Of a stretch of DNA of 37,846 nucleotides, positions 1 through 8,696 are shown piece by piece. A model generated the notes under the pieces. It was not told the DNA's origin. It made no database searches and was given only the letters and a program-made list of their open reading frames with translations. How positions within the stretch are numbered: the stretch's first letter is position 1; each line of letters begins with the position of its first letter. The position numbers and the translations under genes were made by a program. Source of the DNA: an uncultured Alphaproteobacteria bacterium (lineage in GTDB: Bacteria; Pseudomonadota; Alphaproteobacteria; Rhizobiales; Rhizobiaceae); NCBI GenBank assembly GCA_929200315.1, contig CAKMZB010000001.1:340499-378344 (forward strand). Direction: 5' to 3'.

Positions 1-414
1 AACCACGAAGGTGCCTACCGCGCCATGCAGGCGGCGATGAAGCGCTCGGGCCTCTCAGCGAACGCAATCGACTACATCAACGCCCACGGCACCAGCACCA
101 TGGCAGACACGATGGAGCTTGGGGCGGTTGAGCGGCTGCTTGGCGATGATGCGGCGGGCAAGGCCATGTCCTCTACCAAATCCGCCATTGGCCATCTGCT
201 CGGCGCTGCAGGTTCAGTGGAAGCGATTTTCTGCCTCCAGGCCATGCGAGACGGCATTGCCCCGCCGACCCTTAACCTCGACAATCCCGATGCTGAAACA
301 AAAATGGACCTTGTGCCTTACAAAGCTAAGGAGCTGGAGATCAACGCGGTTCTTTCCAACTCGTTCGGCTTTGGCGGCACCAACGCTGCGCTGATTTTCC
401 AGCGGGTGGATTGA
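1..414 (+). CDS. fabF: 3-oxoacyl-ACP synthase II, C-terminal part
   Basis: This is the 3' end of a beta-ketoacyl-ACP synthase II gene, cut by the left edge; about 137 codons remain and the reading frame is open from base 1. The enzyme condenses malonyl-ACP with acyl-ACP in fatty-acid elongation in the cytoplasm. The visible part carries the family's C-terminal signatures: NAHGTSTMADTMEL with the first catalytic histidine, STKSAIGHLLGAAG with the second histidine and the conserved lysine, and the glycine loop SFGFGGTN near the end. The active-site cysteine lies outside the window. mltG follows, as in other rhizobial-type genomes where fabF ends the fab cluster. The family assignment is firm; FabF rather than FabB rests on the motif form and on the mltG neighbour. 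Confidence 0.95.
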   Translation, partial: NHEGAYRAMQAAMKRSGLSANAIDYINAHGTSTMADTMELGAVERLLGDDAAGKAMSSTKSAIGHLLGAAGSVEAIFCLQAMRDGIAPPTLNLDNPDAETKMDLVPYKAKELEINAVLSNSFGFGGTNAALIFQRVD

Positions 415-433
415 CGGAGAGACAAGCCCTATT

Positions 434-455
434 CCGCCTTTTGCCACAAAGGCGG
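434..455. other. Perfect inverted repeat between fabF and mltG
   Basis: Arms CCGCCTTT (434-441) and AAAGGCGG (448-455) form an 8-bp perfect stem with a 6-base loop, 19 bases after the fabF stop. No T-run follows on either strand, so it does not look like an intrinsic terminator. It could be an mRNA-stabilising or processing hairpin at the end of the fab transcript, or a protein-binding palindrome. The function is inferred only. Confidence 0.5.
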
Positions 456-516
456 TGCACAGAAACAAAGCCCGACGGTGTGTGGCCGTCGCACAACAGA
501 TCGAGATGCAGACACC

Positions 517-1629
517 GTGACCGACCATTCCAACGACATCGTCCTTGAGCGACCCCGGCGCTCCCGCAAGGCGCGCAATCCGCTGGTTTTTATCTTCAGC
601 GGCCTGTTCACGTTCGCCATACTCGGCGCGATGCTGGTGGCGAGCTATTTCTGGTACATGCAAAACGAGTTTACCGCCGAAGGCCCGCTCGCCGAGCCAA
701 CGACCTACACCGTGCAAAAAGGGGCCAACTTCAGTTCCATTGCCGGTGAATTGGCCGCGCAGGACATCATCAAGCAACAAGATTTTCTCAAGGTCTTTAC
801 CACGGGCGTGCAGCGCGCCGGGCGCGACCGCGACCTGCAGACCGGTGAGTTTGCCTTCACTCCCGGCATGTCCATGCGGGACGTCATGGAAGAGTTGGTG
901 GATGGAACGCCTATCCAATACCGCCTAACGCTGCCGGAGGGACTAACATCCTATCAGATGGTCGAGCGCATCAAGGCGCACCCCGACCTGACGGGTGAAG
1001 TCACCGCAGTGCCTGCGGAGGGCATGATGCGCCCCGACACGTACCTCTTCCCCCGAGGGTTTGAACGCCAGAAGCTCGTTGAGCGTGTCATGGCGGCGCA
1101 GGAAACCGTGCTCGCCGCTACGTGGGCAGGCCGTGCTGAGGGCCTTCCGCTGAAGACGCCGCAGGATCTGCTGACGCTCGCCTCCATCATCGAAAAGGAA
1201 ACCGGCGTCGGTGCCGAACGTGAGAAGGTGGCCGGCGTCTTCGTCAACCGTTTGAAAAATGGCATGCGCCTCCAGACCGACCCAACGATCATCTACGGCA
1301 TCTGGGGTGGCAGGGGTAAGCCAAAGGACCGTGGCGGTCTGCGGCGCTCTGAGATTGACCGCGAGACGGAATACAACACCTACCAGATCGACGGTTTACC
1401 GCCCGGGCCGATTGCCAATCCCGGCACCGCCGCGCTGGAAGCTGCCGCCAATCCAGGTGAAACTGCCGCGCTCTTTTTTGTCGCCGATGGCACCGGCGGT
1501 CACGCCTTTGCTGATAACCTGGAACAACACAATGCCAACGTTGCCAAATGGCGCGTGATCGAACGTCAACGCGGCGAGCAGGCTGAGGAAGAGCTCCGCG
1601 AGATCGACGACAGCGGGACGGACGGGTGA
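517..1629 (+). CDS. mltG: Endolytic transglycosylase MltG
   Basis: MltG is an inner-membrane lytic transglycosylase that cuts nascent peptidoglycan strands and helps set glycan chain length. The protein has a basic cytoplasmic N-terminus, one membrane segment (about residues 23-48), a LysM-like region (TYTVQKGANFSSIA) and the YceG/MltG catalytic domain. The motif LASIIEKETG places the catalytic glutamate at about residue 226, and LQTDPTIIYG follows. I chose the GTG at 517 (370 residues). A GTG at 478 would add 13 residues (MCGRRTTDRDADT) that do not resemble the family, but neither start has a strong ribosome binding site. Its stop overlaps the gmk start by 4 bases, so the two are probably co-transcribed. 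The yicC gene often found between them in related bacteria is absent. Confidence 0.93.
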   Translation: MTDHSNDIVLERPRRSRKARNPLVFIFSGLFTFAILGAMLVASYFWYMQNEFTAEGPLAEPTTYTVQKGANFSSIAGELAAQDIIKQQDFLKVFTTGVQRAGRDRDLQTGEFAFTPGMSMRDVMEELVDGTPIQYRLTLPEGLTSYQMVERIKAHPDLTGEVTAVPAEGMMRPDTYLFPRGFERQKLVERVMAAQETVLAATWAGRAEGLPLKTPQDLLTLASIIEKETGVGAEREKVAGVFVNRLKNGMRLQTDPTIIYGIWGGRGKPKDRGGLRRSEIDRETEYNTYQIDGLPPGPIANPGTAALEAAANPGETAALFFVADGTGGHAFADNLEQHNANVAKWRVIERQRGEQAEEELREIDDSGTDG

Positions 1630-2306
1630 GCGACGCTCCGGGGGAGACAATCATCGGCCGCCGCGGCCTGATGCTGGTTCTGTCTTCGCCTTCCGGTGCC
1701 GGGAAGAGCACTTTGGCACGGAACCTCTTGCGTGATGATCCGCATATGTCGCTTTCCGTCTCTGTCACCACACGGGACCGTCGCGGCAGTGAGATTGATG
1801 GCAAGGATTATCATTTCATCTCCCAGAAGCAGTTTGACCGCATGGTCGAGGATAACGAGCTTTTAGAATGGGCGAGTGTCCACGGCCACAGCTACGGGAC
1901 GCCTCGTGAGCCGGTGGAGGCCGCTTTGCGGGAAGGGCGCGACATGCTCTTCGACATTGACTGGCAGGGCGCACTTCAGATGTTTGAGCGTGCGCGTGCT
2001 GACATTGTCTCGGTTTTTGTACTGCCACCCACCATGGAAGAGCTGCGTGCCCGCCTTGTGCGCCGCGCGGAGGATCGCCCTGAAGTGATCGAGCAGCGCT
2101 TGGCAGGGTCGCTGAAGGAGCTGGAACACTACAGCGAGTACGACTATCAGCTTATCAACAACGACCTCGATGAGTGTTTTGACGATCTCCGTTCGATCCT
2201 GCGAGCTGAACGTCTGTCGAGTGCTCGGCGTATGATTTCCATGAACCTCTTTGTCGACCGCCTGCTGGAGCAGGGGCGGGCGATAACCAAAGCTGACAAG
2301 AGCTAG
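1626..2306 (+). CDS. gmk: Guanylate kinase
   Basis: Guanylate kinase phosphorylates GMP or dGMP to the diphosphate with ATP in the cytoplasm. The protein has 226 residues, slightly longer than the usual 205-220. The P-loop [10 protein letters not shown] is at residues 20-29, and the GMP-binding region follows with [21 protein letters not shown] and the GTPREPVE segment. The start is GTG within the mltG stop region (4-base overlap), implying translational coupling. The TAG stop shares the CTAG palindrome at 2303-2306 with the stop of convergent rsmA, leaving no intergenic space for a terminator. Confidence 0.97.
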   Translation: MSDAPGETIIGRRGLMLVLSSPSGAGKSTLARNLLRDDPHMSLSVSVTTRDRRGSEIDGKDYHFISQKQFDRMVEDNELLEWASVHGHSYGTPREPVEAALREGRDMLFDIDWQGALQMFERARADIVSVFVLPPTMEELRARLVRRAEDRPEVIEQRLAGSLKELEHYSEYDYQLINNDLDECFDDLRSILRAERLSSARRMISMNLFVDRLLEQGRAITKADKS

Positions 2307-3142
2307 AGCGCGCGCGCGAGCGCCGCAAAATCCGCCACGTCAAGATTTTCCGCGCGCAGGGTCGGTTCGATCCCCGCACGGTTGGCAAGTGCTTCCCCGC
2401 CAAGCGGCTTCAGGCTCTGGCGCAGCATTTTGCGGCGCTGACCGAACGCGGCTTGTGTGATCTTCTCCAGAGCCCTGCGATCGATATCCAGAGGTTCTGC
2501 ACGTGGCTCGGCAAGGATTACGCTGGAGGTGACTTTCGGCGGCGGGGTGAAGACTTGTGGCGGGAGGTCAAAGGCGATGTCTGTCGCACAGCGCCAGTTC
2601 GATATGACGCCAAGCCGCCCCCAGGCCTTGTCACCAGGCTCTGCGGTAATGCGCTGGGCAACTTCCTTTTGAAACATCAACGTTGCCGATGCCCACCAGG
2701 CCGGCCAAGGTTCAGCACTCAGCCAGCCGGTGAAAAGAGGCGTTGCGATATTGTAGGGCAGGTTCGCGACAATCCGCACAGGCCGTCCACCGCCATGCTC
2801 AACGAGCAACGCCTGATGGTCCAGCTCCAGCGCGTCACCGGAAATGACTGTCAGCCGCCCGTCGCTTGCCTCGGCAATTTGCGCAAGCGCGGGCAGGCAC
2901 CGATCATCGCGCTCGATAGCTACAACATGCTCGGCCCCGCTCGCCAGCAGCGCCCGGGTCAGGCCACCGGGACCGGGGCCAATTTCGAGCACAGTGTGGC
3001 CGGACAAATCTCCCGCTGCACGGGCGACTTTTAGCGTGATGTTAAGATCGAGCAGGAAGTTTTGTCCAAGGGTCTTCTTCGCTGCAAGACCGTGTTCGGC
3101 GATCACTTCGCGCAGCGGCGGCAGATCATCGATATGGCTCAT
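2303..3142 (-). CDS. rsmA: 16S rRNA (adenine(1518)-N(6)/adenine(1519)-N(6))-dimethyltransferase
   Basis: RsmA (KsgA) dimethylates two adjacent adenosines near the 3' end of 16S rRNA during small-subunit maturation, using S-adenosylmethionine. The protein has 279 residues. Visible signatures are the N-terminal [11 protein letters not shown], the SAM-binding [11 protein letters not shown] and the catalytic [11 protein letters not shown] (NxPY class). A longer frame reaches 3346, but the added residues are pdxA antiframe sequence. The ATG at 3142 overlaps the pdxA stop by 4 bases (ATGA) and begins [14 protein letters not shown], typical of the family. It is the last gene of the lptF-lptG-lptD-surA-pdxA-rsmA run, a conserved order in Hyphomicrobiales. 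Confidence 0.97.
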   Translation of the reverse strand: MSHIDDLPPLREVIAEHGLAAKKTLGQNFLLDLNITLKVARAAGDLSGHTVLEIGPGPGGLTRALLASGAEHVVAIERDDRCLPALAQIAEASDGRLTVISGDALELDHQALLVEHGGGRPVRIVANLPYNIATPLFTGWLSAEPWPAWWASATLMFQKEVAQRITAEPGDKAWGRLGVISNWRCATDIAFDLPPQVFTPPPKVTSSVILAEPRAEPLDIDRRALEKITQAAFGQRRKMLRQSLKPLGGEALANRAGIEPTLRAENLDVADFAALARAL

Positions 3143-4122
3143 GCCCTGCTCGCTTCCACCATATTTTGCGCCATGCGCAGGGCGGCGATGAAAGAGGACG
3201 GGTTCGCCCTGCCGGTGCCTGCAATGTCGAAGGCTGTGCCGTGGTCCGGCGACGTGCGGATGAAGGGCAGGCCGAGCGTGACATTCACTGCTTCGTCGAA
3301 GGCCAGCGCCTTGGCGGGGATCAGCGCCTGGTCGTGATACATGCAAAGCGCTACGTCATAGGTGGCGCGTGCGGCCGCGTGGAACATTGTATCGGCTGGC
3401 AGAGGGCCGACAACATTGATTCCCATCTCCAGCAGTTTGGAGACAGCAGGCGCGATCACAGCTTCATCTTCATGGCCGAGCGCTCCGCGCTCTCCCGCAT
3501 GCGGGTTGAGGCCGCTCACCGCAAGACGTGGTTTGAAAATGCTAAACCGATTGCGCAAATCCTCCGCGACTATGCGGCCAGTCTCGACGATATCGCGCTT
3601 GCTCAGCGCCTGCGGGACATCGGCGAGGGGGATGTGAATAGTCACTGGCACCGTGCGCAAATCCGGCCCAGCGAGCATCATGACCGGGCGGTGGGTCGTG
3701 ATGCTGTTACTGGCCTTGTCTGCCAACACGCCAAGATATTCGGTATGGCCAGGATAGTCGAAGCCCGCATCGTAGAGCGATTTCTTGTTGATCGGGAGGG
3801 TAACGAGTCCGCCTGCTTCTCCTGCAAGAACCATCTGAACGCCGCGATCTATTGCTTCAATAATTCCAGCAGCATCATCCTCAACAGGGGCGGCGGGGGT
3901 GCCTGAAAGGCGGTTTTTCAAGGGCACTACTGGAATGCCCGAGGTGGCGAGCCCCAATACCTCTCCGCGCATGGCAAGATGGTTTGGATCAGTGAGAAGT
4001 CGCAAATCCGGAAGGGGAGGGACGTCGCCTTTTTGGGCAGCGTGCCAGGTCAAAATGGCTATGTCCGGGGAGATGCCAGCCGGCTCCCCGATAGAGACAA
4101 TGAGCGGCGCAGGGCTGCCCAC
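3139..4122 (-). CDS. pdxA: 4-hydroxythreonine-4-phosphate dehydrogenase PdxA
   Basis: PdxA oxidises 4-phosphohydroxy-L-threonine with NAD(P)+ in the DXP-dependent pathway to pyridoxal phosphate. The protein has 327 residues. The N-terminal signature reads [14 protein letters not shown], a variant of the usual GDPAGIGPE. The three metal-binding histidines are visible in [17 protein letters not shown] and MYHDQALIP. Translation starts at a GTG that shares one base with the stop of the SurA-like gene. Downstream rsmA overlaps by 4 bases. The surA-pdxA-rsmA order is shared with many proteobacteria, including Escherichia coli. Confidence 0.96.
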   Translation of the reverse strand: MGSPAPLIVSIGEPAGISPDIAILTWHAAQKGDVPPLPDLRLLTDPNHLAMRGEVLGLATSGIPVVPLKNRLSGTPAAPVEDDAAGIIEAIDRGVQMVLAGEAGGLVTLPINKKSLYDAGFDYPGHTEYLGVLADKASNSITTHRPVMMLAGPDLRTVPVTIHIPLADVPQALSKRDIVETGRIVAEDLRNRFSIFKPRLAVSGLNPHAGERGALGHEDEAVIAPAVSKLLEMGINVVGPLPADTMFHAAARATYDVALCMYHDQALIPAKALAFDEAVNVTLGLPFIRTSPDHGTAFDIAGTGRANPSSFIAALRMAQNMVEASRA

Positions 4123-5126
4123 TAGCGGATTTCGATGGTTGCCGCTTTGCGCAGTTCAGCGAGGAGGGCTTTTTCCTGCACAGAGGCGCTTTCACGCCGT
4201 TCTTCGCCGAAGAGTTCGGAGTTTGCAGTGCGCACCTCCTGCTTACCGCAGACGGCCAGCATCTCCACGCCCTTTTCCGTCACTTGTGGCGGTGTCAGGC
4301 TGCCAGGTTGCGTGTCAGCCACGACGCGACGCCAATTTGGCGGCAATTCGGAGGCTAGCATGCGTCCTCGACTGAGCACAGAAACGTTGCGCAGAGTTTC
4401 AGCCTGTGCCTTAGCGTTTTCGCAACCGCGATAGGCTTGGCGGAAGCGGTTGGCTTCGCTCTTGCGCGCATTGACGATACGCCGGTTTTCTTTGGGCACC
4501 ACGAAGACCACTTGTTGCAGCGTATATTGCTCTTCCGCTGATGACGACTGACCGATAGCCGGCAGCCATGAAGGGCCGCGGTTACGATCCGTCGCGCTTC
4601 CGCCTCCCCGGCCACGGGCCGCGAGCGTGCGCTGCCAGGCGATCTGGGCGCGAATGAAGTCCTTGAAGCCGCGAGGAGTGACACCAGCCTTGTTCATCAC
4701 ACCGTTGAGCTGCTTGGTGTTCATTTTGTTACCGGCGGCAAAACGCGCATAAGCGGCAGTGACTTCGCTCTCTTTCGGCAAGGTGTTGAGGCGGCGTGCC
4801 TCGGCGAGCTGCACGGCTTCGTTTATAAGTTCTTCGCGGGCCTTGCTGGCGCCACCGCCTTGTCGACGAAGGCGCAGGAATGCTGCGCGGCGCTGGATTT
4901 GGCTGCGAGTGATGGGACGCCCGTCGACAAGCACAGCCGCCTGCGTCCCGCCACGTTTGCCAATGCGTCCCGTTTCCGGCGCGCCCACCACGGAGGAAGT
5001 GTCGGCGGTATCTCCGGCAACGTTGCCTGGAAGGTCCGACGGCGCGGTGGAGCCGAAGGGATTTTCAATGCTGGCGCAGGCACTCAACGTCAGTGCCAGT
5101 AGTATGATCGAAATATTCAGCTTCAT
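4122..5126 (-). CDS. SurA-like periplasmic chaperone, predicted lipoprotein
   Basis: This 334-residue protein sits between lptD and pdxA, the usual place of surA, and I assign it as a SurA-type chaperone for outer-membrane proteins. It begins with a short hydrophobic segment ending in LTLSAC, a good lipobox with Cys17 as the lipidation site and Ala at +2, which suggests the outer membrane. A SurA N-terminal-like region follows ([20 protein letters not shown], about residues 66-85, through the helical segment). The C-terminal part ([14 protein letters not shown] onward) resembles a degenerate parvulin domain with GCENAK and [10 protein letters not shown] do not see the usual prolyl-isomerase catalytic residues, so it may be a chaperone only. 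A low-complexity Gly/Arg/Ser patch ([15 protein letters not shown]) lies mid-protein. Function is inferred from position and partial similarity. Confidence 0.75.
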   Translation of the reverse strand: MKLNISIILLALTLSACASIENPFGSTAPSDLPGNVAGDTADTSSVVGAPETGRIGKRGGTQAAVLVDGRPITRSQIQRRAAFLRLRRQGGGASKAREELINEAVQLAEARRLNTLPKESEVTAAYARFAAGNKMNTKQLNGVMNKAGVTPRGFKDFIRAQIAWQRTLAARGRGGGSATDRNRGPSWLPAIGQSSSAEEQYTLQQVVFVVPKENRRIVNARKSEANRFRQAYRGCENAKAQAETLRNVSVLSRGRMLASELPPNWRRVVADTQPGSLTPPQVTEKGVEMLAVCGKQEVRTANSELFGEERRESASVQEKALLAELRKAATIEIR

Positions 5127-5223
5127 TAGTTTTTCCTGCGCGCCGAACGGCTCGATGGGCGCTTAACCGGTCCTCTGTACCGCCATTGCGTTTGAACAAT
5201 GACCAAAAGGCCTTTCCTTAGTC

Positions 5224-7590
5224 TTACGATCCGCCCAGCAGGTTATTGCCAGACTGGAACTGGCCGAGCTGATCCTCGGTAGTAGAATAGCCGAAATCAG
5301 CCAGCGTGCGGAAGCCGATACGGAAACCGATAGTATTGTCCTTCGCTCCGGCTTCGGTCTGCTGCTGGCTGAAATTGAGCGAATAGGTGAAACACTCATC
5401 CGTGTAGGTCATGCCCAGATAGTTGGAGATGCGATAGCGTTGCTCAATGTCAAACTGGCCGCCGCCATAGATTGACCAGTTTTCGTTAAGCGCAAGTTTT
5501 AGACTGCCGCCAAGTTGGCTGCGATCTTCGGCAAAACCAGATTCTGGCTGTGCGTTGATATGTGTGAAAGCCAGGCTGGCGGTGACATAGGTTCCAGAAT
5601 AGGACGTGTCGAGCGTCATGCGCTCCAGACCAAAGTCTTCGTTGTCAAACCGGGTTTGCAGGTTGAGCTTGTAGCGGCCTGCATAGGTGAGAGCAGTGGA
5701 GCCAACAAAGTCTGACACATCACTCTCAAGCCCGGATTCAAGCCCGACATTGAGCAGGCCGTCTTTGTCGGAAAAAGCATTGTTGCCAGCCAGGTGGTAG
5801 GATTGGCCAAACATCGCATCCAGCGTGACGCGGTTGGTAAGTTCTCCCGAATAGCGCAGTGCAATATTGGCACGCACGCCTTCTTCTACCCGGTCGTAGC
5901 CGCTGAATTTATTGCGCGACAGAAGGTTGGTGGTGTCGAAAACGAGGCTCTGAGAATCCTCGTTGACGAAGAAATTGTTGTTGCCAGTGTTTGTGCGCGC
6001 ATAGATCTGCGCAACCGGCTCAAAGATATGGCTGCTGGTCGCACTCTGCACCATGAGCGGATATCGCATTGTTAGCCCTGCCGTCGGGATGAAACGTCCA
6101 TCCGAACCTTCCTCCAGGCCGGGCACCGGGACGGTATTATCTTCAACGACGTTGAAGAGATCGCCACGCAGCGCCAGTTCCGGCGTGATAAGAAGCCCGC
6201 CGGCATTGAGTGTGCGCTTCCATTCCAATTCGGCCGTCAGCCGCGTGCTGTTGCCCTCAATCCCGTGGAAGCGTTGCTGGCCAAGGCTGGTCGTGCGGAT
6301 ATTTTCTCGATCCCGCGCGATGCTCTGCAGATTGACATCGAAGGAAACAAGACCGCCAAGAGGTGTTTCCGCACTCTCATAATTGTAGTCCAGCAGCGGA
6401 CGCACGAAGGCCTGCTCGTCTGCCGCGTAGTAGAAATCGCTAGCCGTCACGATCGTCGGCGACTGGATGAGGTATTGCATGGTCGAAAGCTCGAAATAAG
6501 AGCGTTTCGCCAAGCCCTTCAGATAGATCTCGTTGGTGATCTCGCGATCCTCCCAGCCCTTAAGATCGTAAGTGCGGGAAAAGTTGTTGTCACTTTGGTG
6601 GAGCAAGCTCCAGCCAAAGGTCCAGCGCGGATTGATGTTGAAGATGCCCTGCGTGGCGACCATCGCGCGCCCGTCGACGGAATTGTCCGGGCGGGTGGAA
6701 AATTCGGCAGGATCTTGCTGCTGAATGCCGGCGACACGTACCTTGTAGAAGCCGTTTTCCAGCTGATGTCGCCAGCGCACATCACCCAGCACACCCTGTT
6801 TGGAAAAGCCGCCAAGGGTGAAGGTCAAATCCGTGGAGTCCGAGGTCGGCAGGAAATAACTCTGGCGATACCAGAAGCCAAGGTCATCGTTGGCACCCAG
6901 CCTGGGGAAGAGGAAGCCGCGTTTGCGTTTCACACTCGGGTCGGCGTGGCTGAAATAGGGGAGAAACGCTATGGGGTGACCGTAAATTTCAAACCGGGCG
7001 TTTCGGTATTCCACCGTCTTTTCAACACCGTTGAGGATCACCTTTTCCGCCTTTACGCGCCAGATTGGCGGTTTGGACGGGTTTTCCTTGCAAATTTCGC
7101 ATGCTGTATAGACGCCGTTGTTGAAGACGGTCTGCTGGCCCGGCAAACGCTGCGCACTTTCAGCGGCAAAGCGTGTGTCGTCCGCCGTCTCTACGCGCAG
7201 GGCGTTCACAAAACCGTCAGCAAAATCGTCCGTCAGGTCGATCTCGTCGGCATAAATGCGGTTGCCACCCGGCTCGACAATCTCAACTTGGCCAAAGGCC
7301 TTCACCCGCCGGGTTTGGCGGTTATAGGAGACCCGTTGGGCGACGACTTTGTAGCCATCATAATCCATCCGCACGTTGCCGCGGGCGATGATGAGGCTGG
7401 CGTCATTGTCATAAATGAGGTCGTCGGCTTCGAGCAGTAACTCAGCGTTGGAAGTTGAAGGAACCACTTGCTGCGCATGTGCAATGGTTGGTTGAATCGC
7501 GACGATTCCGCTTGTGGTCGCAAGCACAAGCGCGGCCGCGCGCGTGATCGCGGCGAAGGGTTGGACAGCAATGCGTGAAAGGACGGACAT
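5224..7590 (-). CDS. lptD: LPS-assembly protein LptD
   Basis: LptD is the outer-membrane beta-barrel that inserts lipopolysaccharide into the outer leaflet. The protein has 788 residues from the ATG at 7590. It has a signal peptide (MSVLSRIAV, then an Ala-rich core ending near IAHAQQ), an N-terminal OstA/LptA-like beta-jellyroll (LLEADDLIYDNDASLIIARG, about residues 50-70), then a long C-terminal barrel rich in alternating aromatic strands. Paired cysteines occur in YTACEICKENP and one near the C-terminus (DECFTYSLNFSQQQ), in line with the disulphides LptD needs. The chosen ATG shares one base with the lptG stop; upstream in-frame residues belong to lptG antiframe. Co-transcription with lptF and lptG places most of the LPS export bridge in one operon. 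Confidence 0.96.
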   Translation of the reverse strand: MSVLSRIAVQPFAAITRAAALVLATTSGIVAIQPTIAHAQQVVPSTSNAELLLEADDLIYDNDASLIIARGNVRMDYDGYKVVAQRVSYNRQTRRVKAFGQVEIVEPGGNRIYADEIDLTDDFADGFVNALRVETADDTRFAAESAQRLPGQQTVFNNGVYTACEICKENPSKPPIWRVKAEKVILNGVEKTVEYRNARFEIYGHPIAFLPYFSHADPSVKRKRGFLFPRLGANDDLGFWYRQSYFLPTSDSTDLTFTLGGFSKQGVLGDVRWRHQLENGFYKVRVAGIQQQDPAEFSTRPDNSVDGRAMVATQGIFNINPRWTFGWSLLHQSDNNFSRTYDLKGWEDREITNEIYLKGLAKRSYFELSTMQYLIQSPTIVTASDFYYAADEQAFVRPLLDYNYESAETPLGGLVSFDVNLQSIARDRENIRTTSLGQQRFHGIEGNSTRLTAELEWKRTLNAGGLLITPELALRGDLFNVVEDNTVPVPGLEEGSDGRFIPTAGLTMRYPLMVQSATSSHIFEPVAQIYARTNTGNNNFFVNEDSQSLVFDTTNLLSRNKFSGYDRVEEGVRANIALRYSGELTNRVTLDAMFGQSYHLAGNNAFSDKDGLLNVGLESGLESDVSDFVGSTALTYAGRYKLNLQTRFDNEDFGLERMTLDTSYSGTYVTASLAFTHINAQPESGFAEDRSQLGGSLKLALNENWSIYGGGQFDIEQRYRISNYLGMTYTDECFTYSLNFSQQQTEAGAKDNTIGFRIGFRTLADFGYSTTEDQLGQFQSGNNLLGGS

Positions 7591-8696
7591 CAGCCGTCCT
7601 CCCGCTGCAGAATTACAGTAGAAGCGATCAACGTTGCCACAAGTGCCGGGGCCCATGCCGCAAACCACGGCGGGACGAGCCCATTGCTCCCAAATGTCAG
7701 TACCAAACGTACCAGCACATACAGCACGAAACCGGCGCCTACGCCAGTCGCAATGGCCCTCCAGTTTACACCAAATCGTGCCATGTTTAACGACATCGTG
7801 GCCGCGATCAGCACCATGGCGGCAAACAGCAGGGATTGAGCAAGAAGCGCTGTCTTTTGTGTCACGAAGGGCAGGGGGTTTTTACCGGTGCGTTCAGCTC
7901 GTTCGGCGAAGCGGTCAAGCTCCCAAAAACTGATGTCCTCCGCTCGTCGTGTACGAGCCTGAAGTTCTTCACGGGTTAACTTCAATGGCACTTCGATGCT
8001 CTCAAGTTCCCGGCCTGTCTGGCCGGGGGCGCTGAGGACGACATCCTGCAAAACATAGACATTCTCACCGTCCGGCCGGGGTTCAAATGTGGCGGTCGCC
8101 GCGTCAAGCCGAATGGTGCCAACACCTGCTTCATCAAACCGGTAAGCCGTCACACCGGTGAGGCGCGCACCACCTTCTTCCACCACTCGTGCGGAGATAA
8201 TACTGTCCCCTTGCACCGCTTCAAGTCTTTGCCAAAAAATGCTGGTTTTATTGGAGAAACTTCCTTTAACCTCACCAAAAGCTGATGCTTCCAACCCGCG
8301 TGTCAAGCGTTGACCCTCGAGTGCGAGGGGGTTGTAGATCGTTGCTGTGAAGAGGCCGAGCAAGATCGCCGACAAGAGCATTGGGGTTAGAAATTGCCAG
8401 GCTGAAACACCAGCTGCCCGCGCCACCACAAGTTCGAGCTGACGACTGAGCAAAAGCAAGGCAGTGGTCGCGCCAAAGAGGGTTGCGAAAGGTAGAACGC
8501 CGGCTGCAAAGAGCGGGGCCCGCGCCAGAACAATCAGCACTGCGTCCATGAATGTCGCATGACCGTCATCGTTCAAATCTCGTGCCAGCTCGATGAGATC
8601 GACGGCAATGATGAGGCCGAGGAAGAGTGCAAAAACCAGCGCAACGTTGCGCAGAAATGTGCCGGCGAGATAGAGCGAGAGAGTTGTGCCTATCAT
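7590..8696 (-). CDS. lptG: LPS export ABC transporter permease LptG
   Basis: LptG is one of the two inner-membrane permeases of the LptB2FG complex that extracts LPS from the inner membrane. The protein has 368 residues with the family layout: transmembrane helices near residues 10-35, 55-80 and 100-125, a periplasmic beta-jellyroll (about 140-265), and three C-terminal helices (about 280-365). Characteristic segments are LYLAGTFLRNVALVF, the coupling region LLLLSRQLELVVARAAGVS, and FGVNWRAIATGVGAGFVLY. The ATG overlaps the lptF stop by 4 bases, and the stop overlaps the lptD start by one. Order (second after lptF) and sequence both favour LptG over LptF. Confidence 0.95.
   Translation of the reverse strand: MIGTTLSLYLAGTFLRNVALVFALFLGLIIAVDLIELARDLNDDGHATFMDAVLIVLARAPLFAAGVLPFATLFGATTALLLLSRQLELVVARAAGVSAWQFLTPMLLSAILLGLFTATIYNPLALEGQRLTRGLEASAFGEVKGSFSNKTSIFWQRLEAVQGDSIISARVVEEGGARLTGVTAYRFDEAGVGTIRLDAATATFEPRPDGENVYVLQDVVLSAPGQTGRELESIEVPLKLTREELQARTRRAEDISFWELDRFAERAERTGKNPLPFVTQKTALLAQSLLFAAMVLIAATMSLNMARFGVNWRAIATGVGAGFVLYVLVRLVLTFGSNGLVPPWFAAWAPALVATLIASTVILQREDG

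Noticed and set aside
2453-3034. Open frame of 193 codons on the + strand antisense to rsmA
   Set aside because: Arg/Pro/Cys-rich composition without domains, while rsmA on the other strand has the SAM and NxPY motifs.
6265-7440. Long open frame of 391 codons on the + strand
   Set aside because: It lies wholly antisense to lptD, has no family resemblance or good start site, and its length reflects GC-biased codon use of lptD on the other strand.
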